Below, in pieces: positions 1 to 9,419 of a stretch of DNA of 64,000 bases; position 1 is the stretch's first letter; every line of letters begins with the position of its first letter. The notes below the pieces were generated by a model that saw only the letters and a list, made by a program, of their open reading frames with translations, did not search any database and had not been told where the DNA came from. Made by a program: the position numbers and the translations under genes. Origin of the DNA: Solenopsis invicta (Eukaryota; Arthropoda; Insecta; Hymenoptera; Formicidae); NCBI RefSeq assembly GCF_016802725.1, contig NC_052676.1:5039433-5103432 (forward strand), given 5' to 3'.

Positions 1-788
1 AAAAAGTCGCGCACAAGCAACGATGTGTGAGCAGGGGCGTTATCGTGGTGCAAAAGCCAATTTTTGTTCTTCCACAAATCCGGGCGTTTCTGGCGGATTG
101 CTTCGCGCAAATTGCGCATAACTTGCAGGTAATATTCCTTATTGACCGTTCTACCCTGTGGCAAGAACTCATGATGCACCACGCCCCTGCAATCGAAGAA
201 AACTGTCAGCAAAACTTTCACATTCGACCGAACTTGGCGCGCTTTTTTCGGTCTTGGTTCGTGCGGCGGCTTCCATTGAGATGATTGAGCTTTGGTTTCC
301 ACGTCATAACCATAAACCCACGATTCGTCACCAGTTATGACCCTCTGGAGCAAATTTGGGTCGTCGCGGACAGAGTCCAACATCTCATTAGCAATGCTCA
401 TGCGATGCTGTTTTTGGTCGCAATTGAGCAATTTTGGTACGAATTTCGCGGCGACCCGTCTCATGCCCAAATCATTGATAAAAATCGAATGGCACGAGCC
501 AATCGATATGTTTAGGTCCTCAGCAACTTCTCTAACGGTGATTCGACGATTGGCCAATACCATTTTCTCCACTTCATTAATTTTTTCGTCTGTTGTTGAA
601 GTGCTCGGGCGTCCGGCACGCTCTTCGTCGTTCACATCTTCTCGGCCTTCTGAGAACATTTTGTACCACCGATAAACGTTGCTTCGGTCCAAGGTAGCTT
701 CTCCGTATGCCACAGTCAACATTCGGAATGCATCCGCGCACTTAATTTCGTTTTTCACACAAAATTTGATACAGGTTCTTTGATCCAT
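1..788 (-). CDS. mariner transposase, partial (N-terminal 262 codons)
   Basis: This is the cut-and-paste transposase of a mariner element, which binds the terminal repeats and inserts at TA. Reading the minus strand from the ATG at 788-786 gives 262 codons with no stop or frameshift up to the window edge. The N-terminal ~110 residues form the helix-turn-helix DNA-binding part, including FSEGREDVNDEERAGRPST (residues 45-63) and ITVREVAEDLNISIGS (83-98). The catalytic domain shows the first aspartate in ITGDESWV (Asp154) and the second in HHDNAPAH (Asp249). This spacing fits the mariner D,D34D family (about 345 residues). The third aspartate, expected about 34 residues later, is beyond the left edge. 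The start is supported by the MDQR-type N-terminus and the end-to-ATG distance. The gene may be recently active, but the missing 3' part prevents a firm statement. I do not assign a subfamily. Confidence 0.93.
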   Translation of the reverse strand, partial: MDQRTCIKFCVKNEIKCADAFRMLTVAYGEATLDRSNVYRWYKMFSEGREDVNDEERAGRPSTSTTDEKINEVEKMVLANRRITVREVAEDLNISIGSCHSIFINDLGMRRVAAKFVPKLLNCDQKQHRMSIANEMLDSVRDDPNLLQRVITGDESWVYGYDVETKAQSSQWKPPHEPRPKKARQVRSNVKVLLTVFFDCRGVVHHEFLPQGRTVNKEYYLQVMRNLREAIRQKRPDLWKNKNWLLHHDNAPAHTSLLVRDF

Positions 789-966
789 TTTTTTGAATAG
801 GTAAAAATCGAAGACGATCCAAAACACGTGCAAGCAAAGCAGCTGTCAACAATTAAGTGAACATTCAAAATGGCCGAGCTTGTCGGCATAAGTGAGAGAC
901 ATGAGTACCAACATAACGCCACAAAAAGATCGAAATTTGAATATACGTAATCCGCGAAAATTCAAA

Positions 967-994
967 ATTCGCGATACTTTTTGAACACACCTCG
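967..994 (-). repeat. mariner 5' terminal inverted repeat (one copy seen)
   Basis: This is the outermost ~28 bases of the mariner element, starting CGAGGTGTGTTC on the minus strand and abutting TA at 995-996. Length is taken from the usual mariner terminal repeat size; the partner copy lies outside the window, so the inner limit is approximate. Confidence 0.8.
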
Positions 995-996
995 TA

Positions 997-3477
997 TTAC
1001 ATCACGCATATCTTGTGTATATTATTTTTATAAATATAATTGGACATTTACTTCCAATTTGATTCTATAATTTTGAATTTTATATTAATTATTATAATTA
1101 TTTAATATTTTGTATAGTAAAATATTTTACACAATTCTTTTTATGACATATAAGCAGTTTGAATAACGCGCAATAAAAAACTGATATAATATTCTATTCT
1201 CTATTCGTAAAATTACATATAATTCAAAATGTTTACAATATAAATGGAATGTGACAAAAAATTGCATTTATTACAAAATTACGCACGATTCAAAATCGAT
1301 AGAAGGAAGAAGATAAAAATCGCGATGAGATACATATATAATTTGCTATAATTCTTAAGGAAGAAATTGCCATCATCATAATTATGTATCGCACATGGCT
1401 ATAATATTTACCACCAAAGCAACACCGACACGATGTTCGCCTTCTCCCTCGGATTCGGCTTCGATCTGGTTTTCGTTGAATCCATCGGATCTTATATGGG
1501 GCATTAAATTGCCACAATTTGTCACTTCCACAATTGAAAACGCGATGGATTAATTTATTGAGTTTATCAACGCTTCCGTGTGGCGTTAAATAAGTACTAC
1601 TCTTTCTCTCTCAAATGTAAGAATATTTCTTCACTATTTCAATTCTTAATCCAAAATTTATCTTCAAGTGTTGTTCTCTGTTATCTTCTTCTTGCAGTTT
1701 TCAAATGTCCGTAAATCTAAATATAATTATAATCATTAGAATATACAAATAGTTATGTTTAAGTAATAATTCCACTTCCTTCTGAGTCTTTGCTTTCCCT
1801 TTGTTAAAAAAAAAATGGTCTGTTTGCAGTTCCGTTTATTGTTATCACGATATAAAAAATTTGTAATTAATGATAATTGACGAGATCTGCTCGAATAAAA
1901 CGAGAACGATCAACTTGCCAATTCAGGATCCAGGTATGACTCTTCGGGTATCTGCATTTGAAAAAAAAGCATGTATCATTTACCTCCCCGCGTTATCTGC
2001 TTACACACGATTTGTTTGCCTGCTATATCACTTTTTAACTTTCCAAATAACAGAGAAGCCTACGTTGTACAATCACGAATCGTGACGGATATGCTATAAT
2101 TAATTATTAAAATAACAGAATTGATATACACATTTATAGCCATTACAATTCACTATCAATCAATTATCTTTTTATTTCTGCAGATTAAAGCAAAACTAAA
2201 ACTGAAATAAAACAAATAAAGAACGTGAAAATTAAAAATAAAATAAAAATAAAAAGATTGGAAACCAAAAATATAAAAATATCTATTAATTCAAATCAAA
2301 TTCAAATTAATACAAATCTTTATATAATTTAATCATTTATAAACTTTTAAAATAATGATCTAAATTACTTATTTTCTAAATGTAAATAAAAGTACACTTT
2401 ATACAAGATAAAGTAACAGAAGTTTCATCATTATCAGTTATATCATCATCAGATTATCTAGATATATAAGTGTTTCGGTGATAAATGCTGTCGTTATTGA
2501 ATATAAAATAAAAAATGAAAGATTTAACAGGGAAATAAAACAAAAAGGTAATTAACCCATTCATTAAATTTATCTTCAAATAAAAGAAATTGTATCATAA
2601 AACTAAGAAAGATTTAAGTATTTTTTCACTAATTTGGTTTTTTTAAGTTAAATACCTCTGAAAAAAATACAATTTTATTTAATTTCAAGATAATGTTATT
2701 AATCTTTTCCTTAAGTAAATGATTTGTTCAAATTATTTGTTTAATATAAACGAATAATTTTTTAATTCAAAGAAAGTACTGACAGAAATTTAAGGAATAA
2801 TTTTTAGTTGTACTGGTTTCAAAAACATGTTTCTTTCATTTCAAAATAGATTTGCACAATTCCAATAAAAGTAATAATCATCAAATCCTTCAATTCAAAG
2901 GGAACTTTAACTATTGTATATAGCAATATATAATTTTTTGTTTATTCAAACAAATATTTTTTTGAATCAAAAAATCTTTTTTCTGAGTGTATAATTTCTT
3001 CATTTTATCTGTTTACAATTGCATTAAAGTAGAAGACGATTAATATTTCAGAAGAGCCAACTTAACTTTTACCTATATCTCGTCGATTAATGGATTATAT
3101 GCGACTTCTAGCCTTGTTTTTGTATTTATATAATGCCTACATGGTTATTTTCCTATTAATCCAAAAAATTTGGATTTACTCGAACGTCTTAATAGAATCC
3201 GCAAACATGGAATGATAAAGTAGGAGTTGGCACTACCTAGTTTGTTTACGCTTGTGTTGTACTCACTTTAGCCTTAATTCCTTTGTCACTGTCACGCATG
3301 TGATCGGATTTTTCACCTTGCTTCTGCTCACAAATTCATCATACGCTCACTCACATGATAACGAAACACAAAATAAAGACGTAGAGTATGTACGTAAACC
3401 GTAGACTAACCAAACTAACCTAACTAACCGCAACGACGTCTATGCGGACACTGATTTGGCGACTTGAGCGCCGCGTA
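997..3477. other. AT-rich DNA without a recognisable gene
   Basis: Very AT-rich, with homopolymer runs and A-rich simple sequence (for example 2225-2262). Open frames are short and have no recognisable protein motif. One less AT-rich patch at 1400-1530 could be an exon or transposon remnant on the minus strand, because one frame is rich in Glu and Gly there, but no family can be named. The stretch 3390-3475 is also richer in G+C and includes several CTAACC-like words. Nothing else stands out. Confidence 0.6.
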
Positions 3478-4087
3478 GTTTTAACCATGATGTAAGAAGA
3501 AAGGTGAAACAAGTAACCAGATGCGCAGTAGACCATACTCTAGACCAATCAGAACTGGGTCCAAATTTTGAGATTCAATATGGCTACGGCTCCGGTACTG
3601 GGACGTATTTATACTTGCATTTATACGTGAATCGGAGATAATCGGTGAATCGAAGAAATTCAAAGCTACTTAAAAAAAGAAGAATGTGAAGGTAAGGTTG
3701 AGACTTTGTACATTAATAAAAATTGTGATAATTGTTATTTCAAATTTTGTAAACTTGAATTAGAAGAAATTTGGAAAGTTATAAGAATGAGTATGTGTAT
3801 GGCTAAATTGTTGTATTTCATGTTTATAACAACAGTGTTTATTGCAACAGTGATTTTTGTTAAAGATAATAAATTTCAAGTATTTTTACATTTTTATATT
3901 TATTTTTTTTAACAGCATCTACATTTTAAGTATGTGTGACTACATATGATTGTTTCGTATTTAAATTGCGCGGATATATTTGGACCCAAATTTCATTGGC
4001 TCATCACATCGCGCCACGCCTCTTACCGCGCATCGAGCCGCCGACGATGCGCGTTGTTTCACCTTGTTTTTTACATTATGGTTTTAA
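3478..4087. repeat. Degraded inverted-repeat element (MITE-like), right end disrupted
   Basis: The left end reads GTTTTAACCATGATGTAAG and runs on to GGTGAAACAA near 3512. The region 4053-4087 holds the same sequence inverted and diverged (TTGTTTCACC ... ACATTATGGTTTTAA). The similarity continues inward in patches: GATGCGC, CCAAT and GGGTCCAAAT occur on both arms. Two TA dinucleotides at 3476-3477 and 12805-12806 (after the later insertions) could be the target duplication. No credible gene lies inside; the 68-codon frame near 3706 is AT-driven. Element M is inserted in or at the right end of this repeat. Confidence 0.5.
4081..4087. repeat. Target-site duplication of element M, left copy (GTTTTAA)
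   Basis: GTTTTAA precedes the left end of M and recurs at 8935-8941, after its right end. Confidence 0.7.
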
Positions 4088-4092
4088 CCATG

Positions 4093-4099
4093 GTGGAAG
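4093..4099. repeat. Target-site duplication of element L, left copy (GTGGAAG)
   Basis: Identical to 6628-6634 on the far side of L. The target lies inside the left terminal repeat of M. Confidence 0.85.
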
Positions 4100-4505
4100 C
4101 ACAGTATATCCAGTAGCGCAACTCCCTGTCGGCACCTTTGATCTTAGCGTGTACGAAATTGAACTGCACATGCGCGAGCTAAGTAGGTAACCAATCATAG
4201 ATCTGCTCTTTGGTGCTGCACTAAAATGTTGTATCTCGCTTTCACTAAACTTGAAATGTATATGTATTTCATTTCAAGTACAACGGCTGTTCCCTTGTCA
4301 TCCTTTTATCATTTCCCTCTCTTTTTCAAACGTATTATTTGCAAGTTGGTTGTTATATTTAAGATATAAATTAAATAAAAACGATATAAATAAGTAGTTA
4401 ATCACGCAATATACTATTCAAACAATAAAAAATATGTAAATAAAGAAAATATATATAACAAAGGAAAAATATATATACAATTCAACAAATATTGATAAAA
4501 AAGAA

Positions 4506-4506
<1 letters not shown>

Positions 4507-4551
<45 letters not shown>
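4507..4551. repeat. (GT)n(AT)n microsatellite in L
   Basis: A run of GT units followed by about 15 AT units. The matching place in R (about 12359-12389) has a shorter AT run and an AC run, so the tract has changed length since the copies separated. Confidence 0.95.
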
Positions 4552-4554
<3 letters not shown>

Positions 4555-4616
4555 TCTGTAAAAAAATGCGTAAAATTTAAAAAAAACGTTGAGTGTAAAT
4601 AAAGAGAAAACACTAC

Positions 4617-5308
4617 CTTTAAAACTCAACTTGTGTAAAAACAAATATTACAAGCACTAGAACAACTTATAATTCTTTATTTTATCATTATAAACTAAGC
4701 CTAAATATTTAATCACCAGGAATATTCATTATAATAAAGATAAAGTAATAACTTATGATTTAAATTCAGTTTTGCGAAAGCGAAATACCTCTAAGACTCA
4801 ATTTGTGTAATTAAAAATATTACAAATATTAGAACAACTTATATTTATTCATTTTATCATTAAAAACTAGGTCTAAATATTTAATTACTGGAAATATTTA
4901 TTATAATAAAGATGAAGCAATAACAGTAATGATTTTGATTCAGTTTTATGAAAGCGAAACATCTTGGTGATTCTAAACTTTTAATCTAAATCATAACTGT
5001 TTTTGCTTTATCTTTATTTTCATAAATATTTCTGGTGATTAAACATTTAGACTTAGTTTATAATGATAACATAAAGAAATTTAAGTTGTTATATTGCTTG
5101 TAATATTTTTAAGTACACAAGTTGAGTCTTAGAGGTAATTCGCTTTCGCAAAACTGAATCTAAATCATAACTGTTATTGCTTTATCTTTATTACAATGAA
5201 TTTTTCTGATGATTAAACATTTAGATCTAGTTTATAATGATAAAATAAAGAAATTTAAGTTGTTCTAATACTTGTAATATTTTTAATTACATAAGTTGAG
5301 TCTTAGAG
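4617..5308. repeat. Four ~174-bp subterminal repeats of L, two in each orientation
   Basis: Four diverged copies of one AT-rich unit. Marker words are ACTCAACTTGTG, AACTTA...TTTATTTTATCATTA, and TCAGTTTTGCGAAAGCGAAT. The outer two copies face opposite to the inner two. The same four-copy block occurs in R at 11604-12293 in mirror order. It has no coding capacity; subterminal repeats are often transposase-binding regions in DNA transposons, but that role is only a guess here. Confidence 0.8.
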
Positions 5309-5484
5309 CTTTAAATCAGAGAGCACATTCTTACAGTGAAAGGTGAAATTTACATGGGACAAATTAGAAAGGTAAAAATAAGTTTGTTTATACACATTTG
5401 GCTTAAATAACTTTACTTTGTAATCATATACATAATTTATAGATTTTTAACTGATTATAAAAATTTGATACGAAGTGTATTTAA

Positions 5485-5629
5485 GGCCGGTATTCATAGT
5501 CGAGTCTTATTTCAAAATTGTCTTAAGCAACGTCTTAAGATGTTAATACGGCTCTCTGATTGGTTGATGGCATCTTAAGGTGATACTTAAGACGATCTTA
5601 AATATAAGAATCGACTATGAATACCGGCC
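5485..5629. mobile_element. 145-bp MITE inserted in L (TAA target, Harbinger-like)
   Basis: The ends are inverted repeats starting GGCCGGTATTCATAGTCGA on the left, with the reverse complement at 5611-5629. It is flanked by TAA at 5482-5484 and 5630-5632. The matching position in R (11428-11430) has a single TAA and no insert, giving a clean empty site. A 3-bp TAA duplication is the signature of the PIF/Harbinger superfamily. There is no coding capacity. Confidence 0.9.
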
Positions 5630-5832
5630 TAAGAGTGATACGTAAAATCTTTCTATAAATGTTTAGATCATACGGGGAATAATAGAAACAATTAAAATAA
5701 GACTAATAATATTTATAAAACAAACATTATATTAAAATTCTTATTAACCTAATATTAACATTATGTAATTATAAATGAATTAACTTCTAATAAAAATTTA
5801 TATTTTGAAAGTTATACACAATTTCAAACTTT

Positions 5833-6219
5833 TTATATATAATAGTAGTATTTATACAATTCTTCTTCTTCTTGTAGTTTTCTATTTATTAATGCAGCTA
5901 TTATAATTCTTGGCACAAGAAACAGGAACATAAACAGAAACAGAACATACCTTACACATGCACGTATCCATTGCAACCATCTATGAATTTTACAGAAAAT
6001 TATTAATATAAAAAATTAAAAAAAAAAATATATATAGATACATAGATGATAGATATAATATAAAATAAATATAATACTGAATTGCATATGTTTAAAAAAA
6101 AATTATAAAACAAAACAGTACCTATCATATTCCTTTGGAAATAAAAAGAAGTGTCTTTTCTCCGTAGTATTGTTACATTCCTTTACGACACACCATAAAC
6201 TTGATTTAGAAGCTGACAT
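5833..6219 (-). pseudogene. Truncated THAP gene of L (exon 1 plus fused exon 2)
   Basis: Minus strand. Exon 1 (6219-6122) starts with ATG and encodes MSASKSSLWCVVKEC and the rest of the first half of a THAP domain, with C10 and C15 as zinc ligands, then a GTACTG donor. Exon 2 starts at 5980 after TTCATAG and encodes WLQWIRAC before the internal deletion. The reading frame then passes through the 17-bp filler and the downstream sequence and stays open to a TAA at 5835-5833, so an 81-residue protein is formally possible. The second half of the THAP domain, with its Cys-x2-His pair and the A-I-P-T-I-F box, is lost, so zinc folding and DNA binding are not expected. The tail (LYKYYYYI end) resembles nothing I know. 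Exon 1 matches that of R almost exactly. Confidence 0.7.
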
Positions 6220-6299
6220 CCTCTTTCCTTATATTTTATTATCTGTATCTTCCAAGAAGCTGCACCTGCAACAAAGCTAAGATCAAAGATGCTTCTAGA

Positions 6300-6359
6300 A
6301 GAGAATAGAAAATCTGTATAAATCTTATAATTAAAATTTATACAGATCAACTATTCTCT
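6300..6359. repeat. 60-bp hairpin-forming inverted repeat in L
   Basis: The outer arms AGAGAATAG/CTATTCTCT and inner arms ATCTGTATAAAT/ATTTATACAGAT surround an AT-rich loop. The same structure sits upstream of the R gene at 9280-9339. Its place in the leader or promoter of the THAP gene suggests either a fossil MITE or a regulatory structure. Confidence 0.75.
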
Positions 6360-6627
6360 GAACAAAGATTCTCCTCGACATTTTTTTTGACACAGCTTTT
6401 CACTTCGATTCTATACAGCTGATGTACAGCTAAACGTCTGCTCCCGCCAATTCTAACCGAATTCTACATGGCATTTAAATGTGTGACAGAAAGAGCTATA
6501 GAAAAACAGTAAGAGAAAATGCGACAGAAAATCTGTTATGTGATTGGTTACCTACTTAGCTCGCGCATGTGCAGTTCAATTTTGTACACGCTGAAATCGG
6601 GAGAGTTGCGCTACTGTATATACTGTG

Positions 6628-6634
6628 GTGGAAG
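6628..6634. repeat. Target-site duplication of element L, right copy (GTGGAAG)
   Basis: Identical to 4093-4099; the M terminal repeat resumes immediately after it. Confidence 0.85.
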
Positions 6635-6927
6635 TATAACATGGTGTGCTCAATTTGGCTAAACCACGCCCCTTTTCACGGCAAAGTGTCTCTTATTCCT
6701 GAAGGCTGCCAACTGTGAAAAAATGAAATATTTAATGTCGGAAAGTTGCTGAACCTAGATGGTCGCATCTTTGTCACACGTACGAGTGCGTGCATTGCGT
6801 CTTTTTCTGTCATACCAGCGCCGCCAGCGTCATTGCTCCAATTTCAGTGTCTTTGCTTCATAGCGTCCATAGTAACAACACGTGCTTTGAGGTTATTTTT
6901 TAAACTTTATTGTAAAATAAAGTGAAA

Positions 6928-8060
6928 ATGGTACGTTGTGTAGTGAAATCGTGTAAAAATTGCAACGAAACGTACTTGCCGGCGCAAGTAAGCTTTTTCC
7001 GATTTCCGGAAAATGCAGTAATGTGTGAAGGCTGAATTCAGAGAATCGGAGAGAGTTTTATGCCGAAAAATATTAAGAATGGTAAGTCTTATTAAATATT
7101 ATTAGCCAATTTTTTGTAATGACATTATTTCCATTGCAATTTGTATTACACATACAGGCACACACACAACATTCCAATACTGTTCCAAAAGAAAATATTG
7201 TAAATATTCGTATCTTAATAGAGCAACCTAACCTAACACCAATTACTTGATATATATACTAACCAACAACTTTCTATTTAATTGTCTTAACTTTTGCAAT
7301 AAATTTAAAGAATAGTATATTAAACTGATACAATATGTTTCAAGATAATTAAATGTACGTATCATGTATACATTTATACGTATTGTCGAAATTAAAATAA
7401 TTTAATAGGAAGTTACATAGCACACATCAAGTGCTTGATGTAAACTAAGACAATTGTTAACTTATTAATTGTTAGTTAACTTAACTATTATTCTGTCATT
7501 TGAATTTTCAGCAAATATATGCTTAGCACACTTCACAGAAGATTTGTTTGTGAGAAGTAAAAAGATTCGACCTCCTATGGACATTCGAAGACAGTCGCTT
7601 TTGCCGAGTGCAGTTCCAACATTATTGTTACCAAAAACGGAAAATAGGTAAAAATGAATAAATAATAATTGATGTATTAATTACTGAAAAATACATTCCT
7701 TTTTTTGCATAACATTATCAAAGTAACATTTATATTTTCTATTTTAGTAACAATGAAAGTAATATGGACTTCAAAGTCATAGCCGAAGATTTTCCGCTTC
7801 CCGTCATCCACGAAAATGTACATGTAGTCTTCCGAGTTACTCGTCAGCCCTGATGATCCATCGAATATACAGGAATGTATGATAGATGCAGAATCACCGA
7901 AGGGTCGATTTAGAAGGTAAGAACAACATTGAACGATTACTGATGATAGTAATTTGCTATCTTAATTTGCCACAAAATTCTTGGTATATACAATAAACAA
8001 TGATGTTTTGTTTTATTATTACAGTAATCGAAGGCTGGAGGAAACATATGCAATGTGTTG
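6928..8060 (+). pseudogene. THAP-domain gene of element M, broken by a stop and frameshifts
   Basis: Four exons can be traced. Exon 1 (6928-7081) starts MVRCVVKSC with zinc ligands C4 and C9. Exon 2 (7512-7647) encodes NICLAHF, giving the Cys-x2-His pair (C55, H58), and SAVPTLL, the THAP C-terminal box. Exon 3 is 7748-7916 and exon 4 starts at 8025. All junctions are GT-AG. The domain is dead as written: codon 36 is TGA (7033-7035) where a THAP domain normally has its conserved tryptophan; exon 3 changes frame near 7829; and exon 4 stops or shifts near 8059. A THAP domain is a zinc-dependent DNA-binding module that, in transposons, recognises the element's own ends. Nothing resembling a nuclease follows, so the ancestral gene was either THAP-only or deleted earlier. 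Confidence 0.78.
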
Positions 8061-8934
8061 AACGCCACCAAAAACAAGAAAAAAATGAAAAAAATCAAAT
8101 AGAATTTTTAGCTCTTAGTTTTTTAACTTTGAAATGTATAAAATAATAAATAATTATGTGTATCTAAAAACTGTATAATATAAGAATTGTGTATAATAAA
8201 TTATTATATTTATCATGAAACTTGCATAAAAAATAATGACTTATTTCTTCACATTTTGTCGGTAGAGATTGTCTTAGTCAGTTCATTCAAAAACAGCAAC
8301 ACGTGGCTCAAGCATAAAATCAATGAATATTATTTAATTCAATTTAACTATCTTAACTATCTTTTTCTTTTCATTTTTAATGAAAAAATATCTTCAAATT
8401 TCAATAATTTTTTATTTACAAAAAATTAATATTCTGTAATGATTTGTGGACTTAATAATTCTATTTATTTCTTGTTTTGGAAAAAATTCTTGTATATCAA
8501 TAGTTGTTTTTTAAATTTTTAAGAACTTTATTTTTTATTATTAAAATTACCGTAAAATTTATTACGATATTTATATTTGTAGTGTTATTTCAAATATTAT
8601 TTTATTATTCAATACTATTAATCTTTGTATTTTACACAAACTGTTTAATTTTTATTAATTTTTTACAATGAGTGCAATTAGTCTTTCGTGTCGTGTTGTA
8701 TTTAATAACATTTATTTACAGCGGTAACTATCTGCAAGAAAAGAGATAGAGTGAAAATAGAAAACGTCCGACAAAGACAGTTATATCAGGTGTACAGACT
8801 TTAGAAAGTGAAATACTTCAACTTTTCACAGTTGGCAGCCCTCTGGAATAAGAAGCAGAAAAACGACGGAGAGCGCAGATTTTAGAGAAAGAAGGCTGCA
8901 AATTGAGCACACCATGCTATCCCTTCCACCATGA
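8061..8934. other. AT-rich 3' part of element M
   Basis: No gene. It holds the AT-rich tail of M, then the inner inverted block at 8823-8852 and the right terminal repeat at 8895-8933. The 80-codon frame at 8187-8429 is AT-driven and has no recognisable motif. Confidence 0.65.
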
Positions 8935-8941
8935 GTTTTAA
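8935..8941. repeat. GTTTTAA shared by M (right duplication) and R (left duplication)
   Basis: This copy follows the right end of M and precedes the left end of R. The word occurs three times in all: 4081-4087, here, and 12796-12802. Confidence 0.75.
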
Positions 8942-9279
8942 CACAGTATATACAGTAGCGCTAAGCGCAACTCTCCCGATTTCAGCGTGTACGAAATTGA
9001 ACTGCACATGCGCGAGCTAAGTAGGTAACCAATCACATAACAGATTTTCTGTCGCATTTTCTCTTACTGTTTTTCTATAGCTCTTTCTGTCACACATTTA
9101 AATGCCATGTAGAATTCGGTTAGAATTGGCGGGAGCAGACGTTTAGCTGTACATCAGCTGTATAGAATCGAAGTGAAAAGCTGTGTCAAAAAAAATAGAT
9201 AGTGAGAAGTGTTCAGTGCTCAGTGGTGTTCAGTGACTGAGTGGAAATTAATATTAACTGTCGAGGAGAATCTTTGTTC

Positions 9280-9339
9280 AGAGAATAGTTGATCTGTATA
9301 AATTTTAATTATAAGATTTATACAGATTTTCTATTCTCT
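9280..9339. repeat. 60-bp hairpin-forming inverted repeat upstream of the R THAP gene
   Basis: Arms AGAGAATAG...ATCTGTATAAAT pair with ATTTATACAGAT...CTATTCTCT around a 12-base AT loop. It ends 80 bases before the start codon, so it lies in the leader or proximal promoter. It is conserved in L (6300-6359). Confidence 0.75.
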
Positions 9340-9419
9340 TCTAGAAGCACCTTTAATCTTAGCTTTGTTGCAGGTGCAGCTTCTTGGAAGATACAGATAA
9401 TAAAATATAAGGAAAGAGA

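Larger units (their letters stand above)
1..994 (-). mobile_element. mariner (Tc1/mariner) transposon, 5' part, cut by the window edge
   Basis: The element reads right to left. Its 5' end at 994 begins CGAGGTGTGTTCAAAAAG (minus strand) next to the dinucleotide TA at 995-996, the target sequence used by this superfamily. About 206 bases of leader separate the end from the transposase start codon at 788. The other terminal repeat and the last part of the gene lie outside the window, so the TA duplication cannot be confirmed. Coding capacity is intact as far as it can be seen. Confidence 0.93.
4100..6627 (-). mobile_element. Element L: internally deleted copy of the R-type THAP transposon
   Basis: Both ends are CACAGTATAT(A/C)CAGTAGCG in inverted orientation, followed inward by a longer imperfect repeat containing GTGTACGAAATTGAACTGCA and CGCGAGCTAAGTAGGTAACC. 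L is 2528 bp and its sequence is the reverse complement of R (8942-12795) except for four differences: 1434 bp of R (9698-11131) replaced by 17 bp; about 65 bp missing near 6380; a 145-bp MITE at 5485-5629; and a longer TA run at 4521-4551. The perfect 7-bp duplication GTGGAAG on both sides shows that L inserted as a unit. It retains only THAP exon 1 and the start of exon 2, on the minus strand, so it is non-autonomous. Confidence 0.88.
4088..8934 (+). mobile_element. Element M: THAP-gene DNA transposon, interrupted by element L
   Basis: With L and its 7-bp duplication removed, M is about 2.3 kb. Its ends are inverted repeats: the left end begins CATGGTGGAAG at 4089 and, after the L insertion, continues at 6635 with ATAACATGGTGTGCTCAATT; the right end (8895-8933) carries the same words inverted. 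A second inverted block (CTTATTCC ... GGCTGCCAACTGTGAAAA) lies further in, at 6691-6722 and 8823-8852. Both ends are flanked by GTTTTAA (4081-4087 and 8935-8941). M carries one THAP-domain gene on the plus strand, now broken. THAP domain, inverted ends and short duplications resemble the P superfamily, but no catalytic domain is present, so the superfamily is an inference. Confidence 0.75.

Noticed and set aside
27..675. Plus-strand open frames at the left edge
   Set aside because: They are shadows of the mariner transposase encoded on the minus strand, whose catalytic motifs are clear.
4414..4644. Open frame with an alternating Ile-Tyr tract, and its partner in R near 12265
   Set aside because: It is the translation of a TA/GT microsatellite in non-coding arms of L and R.
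5833..5925. PIF/Harbinger-type nuclease N-terminus in the tail of the fused L frame (acidic EEEEL stretch)
   Set aside because: The likeness is only a short acidic run; no downstream catalytic motif exists, and the element's 7-bp duplications do not fit Harbinger.
7225..7240. CCTAACCTAAC as a telomere repeat
   Set aside because: Only two units occur here, and similar words at about 3410 are irregular; this is not an array of the TTAGG insect telomere motif.
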